Shown here piece after piece: positions 8,537-20,851 of a stretch of 64,000 nt of DNA. Every line of letters begins with the position of its first letter. Position 1 is the stretch's first letter. Below the pieces are notes generated by a model. The model worked only from the letters and a program-made list of their open reading frames with translations. It was not told the DNA's origin and searched no databases. The stretch is taken from positions 1-64,000 of the forward strand of contig JAXMBH010000006.1 of assembly GCA_046349975.1 (NCBI GenBank). Direction: 5' to 3'. This DNA is from JABDGM01 sp046349975. GTDB lineage: Bacteria > Planctomycetota > Planctomycetia > Pirellulales > Lacipirellulaceae. The position numbers were made by a program, and so were the translations under genes.

Positions 8537-9098
8537 GGTAGGTGTTCGACGATGGTTGGGCGAACACAGTCTGTTTCAAAGAACCGCGGGCTAGCGCCCG
8601 GCGGCTAATTGGCGGGCATGGGTGTGCATTGATGGCGAGGCGCGTGGAGGGCTGCCCCCTCCCATTTCGCTCCGCGAAGTGGCTATCGCACTGCGCACAG
8701 GCGACTTAGGTCGCCCGTGCTCGTTTGATCCCTCCCCGCGGCGGAGGAGGGAGCCGGAAGATGGATTGGGAAAGCGCGTTCGTCGTTACGCATGGTTCAG
8801 GTGGGCGTGCGGACGGACAGATATGTCCGTGCTACCGGGGAAGTGCCGGGCTGGCGAGCTAATGGGAACGCGGCGTGGGCTGGAATGGATGCGCCTACTC
8901 CATATCGATCAGTTGCTGACCACCCATTTGGTGCAGATTGTCGTAAGGCGTAGCGCTATGTATAGAATTCTGCGCCTTAGCAATTTGGCGCTTTAAATGC
9001 ATGGTGGCCGCCAAGGCAGCTCTGGCGGTGAACCTTGTTTCGTAGCGCAATATGGGCCCCAAGGCGGCAGACATTCTTGGCTGTCGCGCGGCAGTTGT
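8537..9098. other. Intergenic region with repeat fragments
   Basis: No convincing gene. At 8582-8609 is one arm of the CCGCGGGCTAGCGCCCGG repeat that forms a full palindrome at 33163-33229. At about 8650-8757 lie CCCTCCC / GGAGGAGGGA fragments resembling the elements at 15493-15532 and 19315-19412. The open frame of the kinase gene extends back to 8997, but the first well-placed ATG is at 9099. Confidence 0.5.
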
Positions 9099-12000
9099 AT
9101 GGAATCAGCAAACTCGGGATTGATAAGTGTCTCGGACGACCTGGCGGTTCAAGCGCAGCGGCCGGAAGCCGCTGCGGTTTCGCATGACTTGTACGTGGTG
9201 GCTCTGGGGGCATCGGCGGGGGGCCTGGAGGCGCTGGAGAAGTTCTTCGACAACATGCCGGCGGAGAGCGGGCTGGCGTTTGTTGTGGTGCAGCATTTGT
9301 CGCCGGATTTCAAGAGCCTGATGAACGAGCTCTTGGCGCGGCATACGAAGCTGGCAATCCATCGGGTGACGGACGGCATGGCGATCGAGCCGGGGTCGAT
9401 TTATCTCATTCCGCCGAAGAAGGAGATGATCGTGTCGGCGGGGCGATTGCTGCTGACCGATAAGGATCCGGCCCAGGGGCTGAGTTTGCCGATCGATACG
9501 TTTCTGCGATCGCTGGCGACTGAGTGTGGGCACAATGCGATTGCGGTCATTCTTTCGGGGACTGGGAGCGATGGCTCGCGGGGGATTCGCGCCGTTCACG
9601 AGGCGGGTGGGTTCGTGATTGTGCAGGATGAATCGACGGCGAACTTCGATGGGATGCCGCGGGCGGCGATCGATACGGGCGTGGTGGACGCGATTCTGCC
9701 GCCGAGTGAGATGGGGCGGGCTATTTTGGACTACATGCGTGGTTCGCCGCTCGTGGCTAATGCGTTCGAGGGCGATGAGTCGGGGCTCGGCGACGACAGT
9801 ATTCGCGAAGTGTTTCGAGTGCTGCACGGGGCGTACGGCATCGACTTTTCTTATTACAAGCCGAACACGGTGGCGCGGCGAGTGGAGCGGCGTCTCCAGC
9901 TGACGCGAACGCCCAATTTGCACGAGTATTTGCAGCGATTGCGGAGCGACAGCGAGGAGCTCAACGCGCTATACAAGGACTTGTTGATCGGCGTGACGCG
10001 GTTCTTTCGCGACGAGGCCGCCTTTGAAGAGTTAGAACGCGAAGTCATTCCGCAGCTGCTCCATCGGCTGGCGAAAGATGACGAATTGCGGGTGTGGATT
10101 AGCGGTTGTGCGACGGGTGAAGAGGCGTATTCCGTAGCAATTTTGTTGCATGAAGCGATGGCGTCGCGGGGTAAACAAGCGCGTGTAAAGATTTTCGCGA
10201 CGGACGTGCATCAGTCGTCGCTGGAGTTCGCTAGTGCGGGTGTTTACGCGGAAGAATCGCTCAAAGGCATGACGACTGGGCGGTTGGAAAAGTATTTCAT
10301 GCGGCGCGGCGCGAACTACCAGGTCCTGCCGGACCTGCGGAAGATGATCGTGTTCGCGCCGCATAACGTGATTAAGGATGCGCCGTTCACGAAGATCGAT
10401 CTGATTTGCTGCCGGAACATGCTGATTTACCTGCAGCCGCATGCGCAGAAAAAAGCGATTTCGCTATTCCACTTCGGCCTGAAGACGAACGGGTTTTTGT
10501 TTCTGGGGCCGAGCGAGAGCCCGGGCGAGATCGCGGATGAGTTCGATGTGGTCGATCGGCATTGGAAGATTTTTCGGAAGCGGCGCGATGTGAGGTTGCC
10601 GACGGATTTCCGGCTGCCCACGGCGAGCAGTTTGGGGCGGTGGCGGGCGTCGTCGGGCGTGCCGTCGTCGGATGGGAGGGCGCTTCCGGATTTGCATCTG
10701 CTCCGGGCGTATGACGTGCTGCTGGATCGGTACGTGCCGCCGAGTTTGCTGATCAATGATCGGCGAGAGTTGATTCATTCGTTTGCGGGCGCCGGGAAGT
10801 TTCTAGCCGTGCGAGACGGGCGGCCGACGACCGATGTGCTCGAGCTGGTGGAGCCGGATTTGAAGATGGCGCTGGCCGGGGCGATTCAGCGGGCTGCGAA
10901 GGAGAAGCAGCCGATTGTGTACGGGAATGTGGCGTTGCGATCGCTCGCTGATGGCGAGCACCTGCGGCTTTCGGTGCAGCCGGTGACGATTCAGAGCACG
11001 GGCGATGAGTACTTTTTGATCGCATTCGAGCCGCAGGTGAAGCGGCCGCAGCCGGTGGTGCCGGCGACTGCCGTCGACATGGAGCAGGCATCGCGGGATC
11101 GGCTCGCGGATGTCGAGGATGAACTTCGTTATACGAAGGAAAATCTGCAGGCCACGATCGAGGAAATGGAGACGACGAACGAAGAGCTCCAGGCAACGAA
11201 TGAAGAGCTGGTCGCATCGAACGAAGAGCTGCAGAGCACGAATGAAGAACTGCACTCGGTGAATGAGGAGTTATACACGGTTAACGCCGAGCATCAGCGG
11301 AAGATCACGGAGCTGACCGAGCTGACCGACGACATGGACAACTTGTTGCGGAGCACGCAGATCGGGACGATCTTCCTGGATCGCGACCTGCACATTCGCA
11401 AGTTCACGCCGCAGATATATCGCACATTTCAGATTTTGCCGCAGGATATTGGGCGGAGCATCGAGACGTTTGCCCACAACATACTGTACAAGGATTTGCT
11501 GGCGGAAGTCGAACGGGTCGTGGAGACGGAGGCGCCGTTCGAGAAGGATGTGCAGGACCGGAGCGGCAACTGGTATTTGCTGCGTGTGTTGCCGTATCAC
11601 AGCAAAGGGCAGGTGGACGGCGCGGTGTTGACGCTGATCGAGATCGGTGGCATCAAGCAGACCGAGGATCAGCTGCGGCGGCTGTCGAAGGTGTTCATGG
11701 ACGGGGCGGACCCAATCATTATCGAGGACCTGGAAGGTCGCATTACGGAGCTGAATGCCGAGGCGGCGCGATCGTACGGCTGGTCGCGTGAGGAGATGAT
11801 TGGCCAGCCGGTGAGCAAGTTGGTGCCGGCGGAATACGTGGCAAAGGCCGAGGCCCTGCGGCAGCGGTGCCGGCAGGGTGAGCACGTACGAAATGTGGAA
11901 CTCGTGCGGCAGGATCGGGCAGGGCACACGGCGCCGATCTTGTTGACGTTGTCGGTGCTGCAGGATGAAAACGGTGCGCCGATCGGCATTGCGAGCCTTT

Positions 12001-13139
12001 CGAAAGACATTGAAGAGCAGAAGAATGCAGAGCGGCAGGCGCGGGAAGCGGTCATTCGACGCGACGAGTTTTTAGCGATGCTGTCGCACGAGCTGCGCAA
12101 TCCGCTGGGGGCGGTGCTGAATGCAACGGAGCTGTTGTCGTGCACAAACGGTCTCGATCCGCAGGTAACGTTGGCGACGGATGTGATCCTGAGGCAGTCG
12201 CGGCAGATGGCGCGGCTGCTGGATGATTTGCTGGACGTATCGCGGGTGACGCAGGGCAAGATCGACATTCGCAAGCAAGTGATCGACGTCAATGGCGTGG
12301 TGCGGGACGCCGTGGATGCGGTGCGTCCGGAATTGGAGGACCGCAATCATCACCTCGAACTGAAGTTGCCGGATGAGCCGCTGTATATCGAAGGCGACCC
12401 TGCGAGAATCCTGCAGATTCTGGAGAACTTGTTGGGCAACGCGGCGAAGTACACGCCGCGGGGCGGCAAGGTCGTGGTCGTGGCGCGGCAAGAGGTTGGC
12501 GAGGCGGTTGTTGACGTTATTGACAACGGTCAGGGCATTCCGCCGGATATGCTCACAGCGATTTTTGAGTTGTTTGTGCAGGGGCCGAAATCGCTGGCGC
12601 GGACCGAGGGCGGCATGGGCATCGGGCTGAGCTTGGCGCGCGTGCTCGTCGAGCTACACGGCGGGACGCTCTCGGTCGAGAGCGATGGAAAGCATCGCGG
12701 CAGCAAATTCACCATGCGGCTGCCGATCACTAGCAGGCGACCGGAGCCGAAGCGAGATTCCGCTCCATCGGTGGTGGCGGGGTTGCGGGTGCTAATCGTT
12801 GAAGACAACGCCGATAGCCGAATGACGCTCGAGCGCATCCTCGCGATGTATGGTTGCGAGGTGTCGACCGCTCCGGATGGCCGTGCAGGCTTCGAGGCGA
12901 TAAAGCGATTGCAGCCAGATGTGGCGCTCGTGGATATTGGTCTGCCGGGCATGGACGGCTACGAGATTGCGCGCACGATACGCGGCGGCGAGCCAGTGCC
13001 GACACGGTTAATCGCGGTGACGGGCTATGGGCGCGCGGAAGACAAGGCCGCGGTGATGAACGCTGGATTCGATGCGCATATCGTGAAGCCGATCGACCCC
13101 AAAGAGTTGATTCGGGTGTTGGGGACGCTCAAAGACTGA
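9099..13139 (+). CDS. CheB-CheR-PAS-histidine kinase-receiver hybrid signalling protein
   Basis: A 1346-residue cytoplasmic hybrid. Domains in order: CheB-type methylesterase (about 30-230; GASAGG with the catalytic Ser near 39, HLSPDFKS, GTGSDGSRG); CheR-type methyltransferase (about 245-520; SAM motif GCATGEEAYS near 336, NMLIYL); a coiled-coil linker of repeated NEEL units (about 680-735); two PAS domains (about 755-975); HisKA with phospho-acceptor His997 in LSHELRN; HATPase (about 1080-1207; DNGQGIPP, GMGIGLSLA); and a C-terminal receiver with Asp1279 (VDIGLPGMDGYE). There is no N-terminal receiver on CheB, so the chemotaxis-like enzymes are probably run through the linked PAS-kinase part. 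No transmembrane segments are visible. It converges on the CsrA-receiver gene 102 bases downstream, and no chemotaxis receptor or cheA lies nearby. Confidence 0.93.
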   Translation: MESANSGLISVSDDLAVQAQRPEAAAVSHDLYVVALGASAGGLEALEKFFDNMPAESGLAFVVVQHLSPDFKSLMNELLARHTKLAIHRVTDGMAIEPGSIYLIPPKKEMIVSAGRLLLTDKDPAQGLSLPIDTFLRSLATECGHNAIAVILSGTGSDGSRGIRAVHEAGGFVIVQDESTANFDGMPRAAIDTGVVDAILPPSEMGRAILDYMRGSPLVANAFEGDESGLGDDSIREVFRVLHGAYGIDFSYYKPNTVARRVERRLQLTRTPNLHEYLQRLRSDSEELNALYKDLLIGVTRFFRDEAAFEELEREVIPQLLHRLAKDDELRVWISGCATGEEAYSVAILLHEAMASRGKQARVKIFATDVHQSSLEFASAGVYAEESLKGMTTGRLEKYFMRRGANYQVLPDLRKMIVFAPHNVIKDAPFTKIDLICCRNMLIYLQPHAQKKAISLFHFGLKTNGFLFLGPSESPGEIADEFDVVDRHWKIFRKRRDVRLPTDFRLPTASSLGRWRASSGVPSSDGRALPDLHLLRAYDVLLDRYVPPSLLINDRRELIHSFAGAGKFLAVRDGRPTTDVLELVEPDLKMALAGAIQRAAKEKQPIVYGNVALRSLADGEHLRLSVQPVTIQSTGDEYFLIAFEPQVKRPQPVVPATAVDMEQASRDRLADVEDELRYTKENLQATIEEMETTNEELQATNEELVASNEELQSTNEELHSVNEELYTVNAEHQRKITELTELTDDMDNLLRSTQIGTIFLDRDLHIRKFTPQIYRTFQILPQDIGRSIETFAHNILYKDLLAEVERVVETEAPFEKDVQDRSGNWYLLRVLPYHSKGQVDGAVLTLIEIGGIKQTEDQLRRLSKVFMDGADPIIIEDLEGRITELNAEAARSYGWSREEMIGQPVSKLVPAEYVAKAEALRQRCRQGEHVRNVELVRQDRAGHTAPILLTLSVLQDENGAPIGIASLSKDIEEQKNAERQAREAVIRRDEFLAMLSHELRNPLGAVLNATELLSCTNGLDPQVTLATDVILRQSRQMARLLDDLLDVSRVTQGKIDIRKQVIDVNGVVRDAVDAVRPELEDRNHHLELKLPDEPLYIEGDPARILQILENLLGNAAKYTPRGGKVVVVARQEVGEAVVDVIDNGQGIPPDMLTAIFELFVQGPKSLARTEGGMGIGLSLARVLVELHGGTLSVESDGKHRGSKFTMRLPITSRRPEPKRDSAPSVVAGLRVLIVEDNADSRMTLERILAMYGCEVSTAPDGRAGFEAIKRLQPDVALVDIGLPGMDGYEIARTIRGGEPVPTRLIAVTGYGRAEDKAAVMNAGFDAHIVKPIDPKELIRVLGTLKD

Positions 13140-13241
13140 CGACGGGAGCGCCTCGAGCACGAGCACTTAACGGCGGGCGAGTACCGATTCTCGCCGGGGC
13201 GTTTGGTAACAGCAGGAGCGCGGGGTGCGGATCAGGGATCT

Positions 13242-14051
13242 TTAGGCCAGCACGCGTTCGATGTGCAGCTCGTCGCGGAGGGCGTCGATGAGCGCCTTGG
13301 GATTGAGCGGCTTGGTGAACCAGCGGTCGACGCCATCGGGACCCACGGGAACGTTCAACTCTTCGGGGCGCATTCCACTGACGGCGAAGAGTTTGAGTCC
13401 GCGGTAATCTGGGTTGTTGCGGATCGCAGAGATTGTTCTGCGGCCGTCGAAGCGGGGCATCCGCATGTCGAGGAGAACGACGTCGGGCGCCTTTTCGGTG
13501 AGGCGAACCATCGCCTGGAGGCCGTCGGCGGCGGTGTCGACTTCGAAGCCGCTGACGCGGAGGCAGCCGGCGAGGAGTTCGCGTTCGTTGTCGTCATCTT
13601 CGACGACAAGTGCGCGACGCAGGCCTTCCATTGGGCTCGTCATGACGGGCTCGGGACCGGAAGTCTTGCGCGGGGCGGGGCCATCGAGTTCGGTTTCGAT
13701 TGCTTTGAGTTCGTTGAAGATTTTGAAAATGGTCGACTCGGCGTCGGAGAGATCGCCGACTTCGATTTTGCTGTGGAGCAAATGCAAACCCAGGGCGGCC
13801 GCGTTCAGGCGGTTGCGGGTGGCGTGGCTGAGCTCGCGGGACATTTGGTCCTTGGTGGTGGGGAACTTGATTGTTTCGGCTTCGCCGCGGGCTTCGATTT
13901 TTTCGGAGATCTCGTGGCGGTGAACGGGCACTTCCTGGGGCGCTTCGATGCCGAGGCGAACCTTGTTGCCAGCGACGCGGAGGATTTCAACGCTGATACC
14001 GAGTGTTGGAAAAACGACTTTGTCGTTTCTACCGCGGGAGAGAACAAGCAT
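13242..14051 (-). CDS. CsrA-His-box-receiver fusion protein
   Basis: A 269-residue fusion. Residues 1-50 match CsrA, the post-transcriptional regulator that binds GGA motifs in mRNA leaders (MLVLSRGRNDKVVF, LGISVEILRVAGNKVRLGIE, APQEVPVHRHEI). Residues about 65-123 are helical, with an SHATRNRLN sequence whose His76 aligns with the H-box of kinase dimerisation domains, but no ATPase domain follows. Residues about 145-265 form a canonical receiver: acidic cluster EDDD (151-154), Asp195 in LLDMRMPRFDG, Ser225, and Lys247 in FTKP. This suggests RNA binding controlled by phosphorylation. The ATG at 14051 matches the exact CsrA N-terminus. No partner kinase is encoded on the same strand; a hybrid kinase converges on it. 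Confidence 0.9.
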   Translation of the reverse strand: MLVLSRGRNDKVVFPTLGISVEILRVAGNKVRLGIEAPQEVPVHRHEISEKIEARGEAETIKFPTTKDQMSRELSHATRNRLNAAALGLHLLHSKIEVGDLSDAESTIFKIFNELKAIETELDGPAPRKTSGPEPVMTSPMEGLRRALVVEDDDNERELLAGCLRVSGFEVDTAADGLQAMVRLTEKAPDVVLLDMRMPRFDGRRTISAIRNNPDYRGLKLFAVSGMRPEELNVPVGPDGVDRWFTKPLNPKALIDALRDELHIERVLA

Positions 14052-14378
14052 GATCGGGACTCCTTCTCAAACGCTGCCGGTGCGAGTGGCGTATCACGCC
14101 GCATCGGCAAGCTGCTCTTTACACCGACCACTTGGGTGGATGGATCGGAACGCGTCGCAAATCCGTACGCGACGCTTGAGCGTGGGCCTCCTGGCCCCTT
14201 GATAGTATTGGCCCGCTGAGTCCTTTCTGGGCCGTACGCTGAATTACAAACACCGGTTCTAATTTGTTGGTATTGACAAAAACAAGAGCAGTTTTTGCCG
14301 AAAAGACCGCCTCTGCTAGCGTGACGGGCGGGTTGCGACGGTTTGTCAGCCAAACTGCGCAAGTTTATCATCGCAACC
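14052..14378. other. Divergent intergenic region
   Basis: About 330 bases between the divergent CsrA-receiver and serine hydrolase genes. It must carry both promoters. TTGTTGGTATTGACAAAAAC near 14263-14282 contains a TTGACA-like box for the plus strand, without an obvious matching -10. I see no repeat or RNA element. Confidence 0.4.
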
Positions 14379-15452
14379 ATGAATCGAACGCTGCCAACCT
14401 GGTTCGTATTGGTCGTATTTGTCGTTGTTTCCCGCTGTGGCGGTGCAGAATCGGACGTGCGGTCGCGCGTCATGGAGCAACTTCCCTCCCATGCGGGATG
14501 CTCTCTGATGGCAATCGATCATGGGAAGGTCGTGTTGGAATACGCCGAGGGATTTGCGGATGTGGAAGCGAAGATGCCGTGCACGCCGGAGACGAATTTT
14601 CGGATGGCGAGCGTTTCGAAGCAGTTCACGGCAACGGCCATATTGCTGCTGGCTGACCGCGGGAAGCTTTCGCTCGACGACAAGCTCACGAAATTCTTTC
14701 CTGGTTTTCCGCGGTACGGCGCGAAGATTACGGTCAAGCAGTTGCTTGTGCACACTTCAGGACTGCCGGGGTATGAGGACTTGATCCCGCCGGGCACGAC
14801 GCTGCAGCTGGATGATTACGACGTGCTGCACTTGCTCATGGATACGAAGGAGCCGAAGTTTCCGGCTGGCGAGCGGTTCGAGTATTCAAACTCAGGCTAC
14901 GCGCTGTTGGGGTTGATTGTGGAAGTCGCGGCGCGGCAACCGTTGCATGAGTTCTTGGCGAGCGAAGTGTTCAAGCCGCTGGGTATGGACCGGAGCGTGA
15001 TGTATGTGCGCGGGCTCAACTCGATTGCCAACCGGGCGTATGGCTATGTGTGGAAAGATGGCGAGTGGGTGCGCTCGGATCAGAGTCTCACGAGCGCGGT
15101 GCGGGGGGACGGCGGCGTGTATTCTTCGCTGCGCGACTATCGGAAGTGGCTCGCGGCACTCGATGAGCGGAAGCTGCTGAGCAAGTCATCGTACGACGCG
15201 ATGTTTTCGCCGCAGGTGAAAACGAATCGTGGTGAGAGTTCATACGGGTATGGCTGGTTTATCGACACGTATCGCGGCGAATTGCGGATTCACCACAATG
15301 GCGAAACGCACGGGTTTCGGCAGTGCGTGCAGCGGTTTCCGAAGCGCGGGGCGGCGGTGGTCATACAGATTAACAGTGATATTGAGGAAGTGAAGTTGAC
15401 GGAGCTGGGGGAGAAGATGGCGGATTTGCTGGTGTTCGGGCGTGGGGAGTAG
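14379..15452 (+). CDS. Secreted beta-lactamase-fold serine hydrolase
   Basis: Likely a periplasmic or secreted hydrolase of the class C beta-lactamase / penicillin-binding-protein-like superfamily; the substrate is unknown. The 357-residue product has an N-terminal hydrophobic signal segment (PTWFVLVVFVVVSRC, possibly a lipobox). Catalytic motifs are SVSK (Ser78-Lys81), YSN (Tyr169-Asn171) and HNG (in RIHHNGETHG) near the end, all present and correctly ordered. The region after residue 345 lacks an extra C-terminal domain. The ATG at 14379 is preferred over one 12 codons upstream because the signal peptide starts there. A second member of the family lies at 21229-22602. True beta-lactam resistance is unlikely without other evidence. 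Confidence 0.85.
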   Translation: MNRTLPTWFVLVVFVVVSRCGGAESDVRSRVMEQLPSHAGCSLMAIDHGKVVLEYAEGFADVEAKMPCTPETNFRMASVSKQFTATAILLLADRGKLSLDDKLTKFFPGFPRYGAKITVKQLLVHTSGLPGYEDLIPPGTTLQLDDYDVLHLLMDTKEPKFPAGERFEYSNSGYALLGLIVEVAARQPLHEFLASEVFKPLGMDRSVMYVRGLNSIANRAYGYVWKDGEWVRSDQSLTSAVRGDGGVYSSLRDYRKWLAALDERKLLSKSSYDAMFSPQVKTNRGESSYGYGWFIDTYRGELRIHHNGETHGFRQCVQRFPKRGAAVVIQINSDIEEVKLTELGEKMADLLVFGRGE

Positions 15453-15492
15453 GTGGGGCTTGACGGCGCGATGTCGTGGCGCGCGGCGGGAC

Positions 15493-15532
15493 TCACCCCT
15501 CCCTATCCCTCCCCGTCGAAGGGGAGGGAACC
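15493..15532. repeat. CCCTCCC hairpin element
   Basis: The sequence acccctccctatccctcccc followed by gtcgaaggggaggga can fold on itself. Nearly the same sequence lies inside 19315-19412. Confidence 0.6.
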
Positions 15533-15562
15533 AGAATGATGTGTGCGGTGCGCGATGGCGAT

Positions 15563-16183
15563 TCATGGTTGAGCGTTGCGCGAATGAACGCGGGAGAGGT
15601 ACACGAGAGCTACGAAATCGTAGAGTCCGTGGGCGACCATCGGGGCAATGAGGTCGTTGAAGGCGAGCGCGAGCCAACCGAGAAAGAGGCCGACCGCGAC
15701 GGCGAAGAAGAAGTACAATCGCGAGAGGGCGTGCGCGATGCCGAAGAGGAAGCTCGTGACGACGAGCGCGATGATGGGCGTCGTCCAATACGCCACGGCA
15801 TTTTGAATTGCGCCGCGGAAGAGCAGCTCTTCGCCGACGCCGGCGAGCAGGGCGACCATGGCGAACTGCAGCGTGCTGCCGTCGGGGAACATTTCGCGGA
15901 CCATGCACTCGACTTGTTCGCGGAGTTTGCGGAGCGTTGTTCGGCGCGAGGTGGCGAGCCAGCCGAAGACGGCAAGCATCGGCACGGTGGCGGCGAGGCC
16001 GCGGAGTACGGCTTGGCCAAATTCGGGGCCGAGCGGTGCGATTTGTTCACGGAGCGAGACGTGGAAAACCGCAGCCAAAATGACAGCGCTGAGGGCGAGG
16101 CCGCCCTCGACGATGACGGCCATCGCAAAACCATTAGAACGTTCAGCAGCGTGGTTCATATCAGACGATTTTCCAGCCGCCAT
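15563..16183 (-). CDS. CPBP family intramembrane metalloprotease
   Basis: Predicted integral membrane protein of the CPBP (CAAX protease and bacteriocin-processing, formerly Abi) family. The 206 residues contain several hydrophobic helices. The catalytic signatures are GVGEELLFRGAIQ near residue 115 (the EExxxR motif), FGIAHAL near residue 148 and a final MVAHGLYDF near residue 183, so glutamates and histidines needed for metal-dependent intramembrane cleavage are present. Alternative ATGs at 16183 and 16159 both give a plausible N-terminus. It converges with the preceding serine hydrolase and diverges from ppdK. The target protein is unknown. Confidence 0.85.
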   Translation of the reverse strand: MAAGKSSDMNHAAERSNGFAMAVIVEGGLALSAVILAAVFHVSLREQIAPLGPEFGQAVLRGLAATVPMLAVFGWLATSRRTTLRKLREQVECMVREMFPDGSTLQFAMVALLAGVGEELLFRGAIQNAVAYWTTPIIALVVTSFLFGIAHALSRLYFFFAVAVGLFLGWLALAFNDLIAPMVAHGLYDFVALVYLSRVHSRNAQP

Positions 16184-16428
16184 GCGGCAGCTGTGAGCAC
16201 CGTGCCGGGCACGCCCTCACCTTGACGGCCCGCCAATGTGAGGACTAGATTGACCGGTTCAAAGTCAACACAAACTCTCCAGTTTATACAGCTCGGAGAG
16301 CTTCGCTGTTCAAGCGGCCTCAGCGTAGGATGGGCACACCTGTCCGTCAATTGAGATGGCCGCTCGGTGTCGGACACGGTGGTCCGTCTTACACAATCGT
16401 CTCTCTTTATTTGTCGGGTGGTATTCAA

Positions 16429-19176
<2,748 letters not shown>

Positions 19177-19211
19177 GTTGGCTTGCTCGTTGTAATTGAG
19201 TAACCCAAATA

Positions 19212-19238
19212 GCCCCCGGCTCTGCCGGGGGTTTTTTT
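19212..19238 (+). terminator. Intrinsic terminator after ppdK
   Basis: The stem gcccccggc-tct-gccgggggt is followed by seven T, 35 bases beyond the stop codon. Confidence 0.92.
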
Positions 19239-19314
19239 GTTGGGTGGTTGGAATGCAAACCGATATGGACGCGCTCTCAACCGTGACGAAATTCAACGCT
19301 ATGAGTATTGCTTC

Positions 19315-19412
19315 CGGCTCCCGCCCCCTTTGCGGGGAGGGTTGGGGAGGGGACAGCGCGGCAGGGCGTCACCCCTCCCTATCCCTCCCCATCGAAGGGG
19401 AGGGGACCGGAA
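19315..19412. repeat. CCCTCCC / GGGGAGGG hairpin element
   Basis: The segment at 19325-19353 (cccctttgcggggagggttg and following) is largely complementary to 19372-19408 (acccctccctatccctcccc and following), so the whole 100 bases can fold. It shares its second half with 15493-15532 and lies in the convergent ppdK-lpxA gap. Confidence 0.65.
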
Positions 19413-19462
19413 GGAAATGCGCGAGTGCGCAGTCCGCACAGGGCGCATGTTGCGCGCAAACG

Positions 19463-19492
19463 AAGAGCCCGGCCGAAATTGGCCGGGCTCTT
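19463..19492. terminator. Bidirectional terminator-like hairpin between ppdK and lpxA
   Basis: A perfect 12-bp stem (aagagcccggcc / ggccgggctctt) with loop gaaatt is followed by a modest T-rich tract in both directions. The two genes converge here, so it may serve as terminator for lpxA from the minus strand. Confidence 0.6.
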
Positions 19493-19584
19493 GGTTTGTG
19501 GTGTGTAAACCGTGTTCGGAATTGAAGTTGGCTCGTGCGAGTTTTCGCCACGGCGAATCTTCGATCGGAGAGATTCGCCTACGG

Positions 19585-20451
19585 CTAGCCGACTTTCTTT
19601 TCGACTTCCGGTAGTAGCGAGAAGCTGGTGTCGTCGGCTTCGTCGCGGCGGAGGCGGACGATGGCGCCTGGCGGGGTGCGGCGTTCTTGGACGAAGCCGC
19701 GTTTGCCTTCCGAGAAGAACGGCAGGAACTCGGCCGCGGGGCCTTCGACGAACTCGAGCCGCAACGTATCGAGCATTTCTTGCCACATGAGGCCGCTGCG
19801 GTAGATTACGCGATAGGCGCTCTTGAGGTCGAGCATTTGCGTTGTCGTGAGGCCGGCGCGACGCAGCCCGACGCGGTTGAGACCAACGACCATTGCGTTG
19901 TCACCATCGAGCATGACGAACGGCGGGACGTCTTGGGTGACGCGTGCGAGGCCGCCGATCATCGCGAGTCGGCCGATGCGGCAGAACTGGTGTACGGCCG
20001 CGCCGCCGCCGAGGTAGGCGCGGGCGCCGACTTCCACGTGGCCGCCGAGCATCGTGTTGTTCGTGAGTACGACATTGTCGTGAACGATGCAGTCGTGCGC
20101 GGCATGGGTGCCCACCATGAACAGGCAGCAGTTGCCGATGCGGGTCGAGTTGCCGGCGGCAAGAGCGCGGTGGACCGTCGAGTTTTCGCGGAAGACGTTG
20201 CCGTCGCCGATCGTGGTGGTGCCGGGGTGTTCGGGCATGTGCACATGCTGCGGCATTCCGCCGAGCACGGCGCCTTCCATTACCAGGTTGTCCTTTCCGA
20301 GGATCGTGCCAGACTTAATCGTCACCCGGCCGACCAGGTGGCAGCGGTCGCCGATGACAGTACCGGCTTCGACGACGCAAAAGGGACCGATCCGCACGTC
20401 GGTTCCGAGTTCAGCGTGCGGGCTAACAACAGAAAGCGGATGAATCGACAC
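19585..20451 (-). CDS. lpxA: Acyl-[ACP]--UDP-N-acetylglucosamine O-acyltransferase
   Basis: First enzyme of lipid A synthesis; transfers a 3-hydroxyacyl chain from ACP to UDP-GlcNAc. The 288 residues start with the left-handed beta-helix of hexapeptide repeats (about 1-190: IHPLSVVSPHAELG, IGPFCVVEAGTVIG). The catalytic-site region FMVGTHAAHDCIVHDNV near residue 113-129 and the GLNRVGLRRAGLT helix near residue 194 are typical. The C-terminal tail is about 25 residues longer than in E. coli LpxA. It stands alone here, without lpxB/C/D or fabZ. Its presence supports an outer-membrane-type envelope. Confidence 0.93.
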   Translation of the reverse strand: MSIHPLSVVSPHAELGTDVRIGPFCVVEAGTVIGDRCHLVGRVTIKSGTILGKDNLVMEGAVLGGMPQHVHMPEHPGTTTIGDGNVFRENSTVHRALAAGNSTRIGNCCLFMVGTHAAHDCIVHDNVVLTNNTMLGGHVEVGARAYLGGGAAVHQFCRIGRLAMIGGLARVTQDVPPFVMLDGDNAMVVGLNRVGLRRAGLTTTQMLDLKSAYRVIYRSGLMWQEMLDTLRLEFVEGPAAEFLPFFSEGKRGFVQERRTPPGAIVRLRRDEADDTSFSLLPEVEKKVG

Positions 20452-20469
20452 AGGCGGGTCCTCAAGATA

Positions 20470-20541
20470 TAGGTGTCGGGTGTCAGGTGTCGGGGATCAG
20501 GGCCGCAAGACCGACACCTGATACCCGACACCTGACACCTA
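20470..20541. repeat. Unit-arm palindrome, GGTGTCGG family
   Basis: The left arm (20470-20497) is a run of aggtgtcgggtgtcaggtgt units; the right arm (20510-20541) is gacacctgatacccgacacc units, with a 12-base loop. It lies directly upstream of the lpxA start at 20451, so it would be in the lpxA leader or promoter. Confidence 0.8.
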
Positions 20542-20851
20542 CAAACGCGGGTATGTCGTGGCTCGCAATCGGTTTACGCTACACCGGCGCGAGCTACGCC
20601 TTAATGAAACTATCGGGCGTACCGTTTGTACCGGCTTAACCGCAGATGCGGATTTTTCCCGCCGCGACGGCGGAGCGTATGGGCGGCGGGCGACCTTGCC
20701 TGTTACACTCGAATATTCACTCGCTAGCAGGTGAGGTGCTAGCAGTGCAGTGACTGGCATCTTTGAATGGCAATTTGTGCTGGTGGAATGAGGGCCGGGG
20801 GCGAGGACGCCCCGGCTCGCTGATGTTTTGTCCTCAACGGAGAATGTAGCC

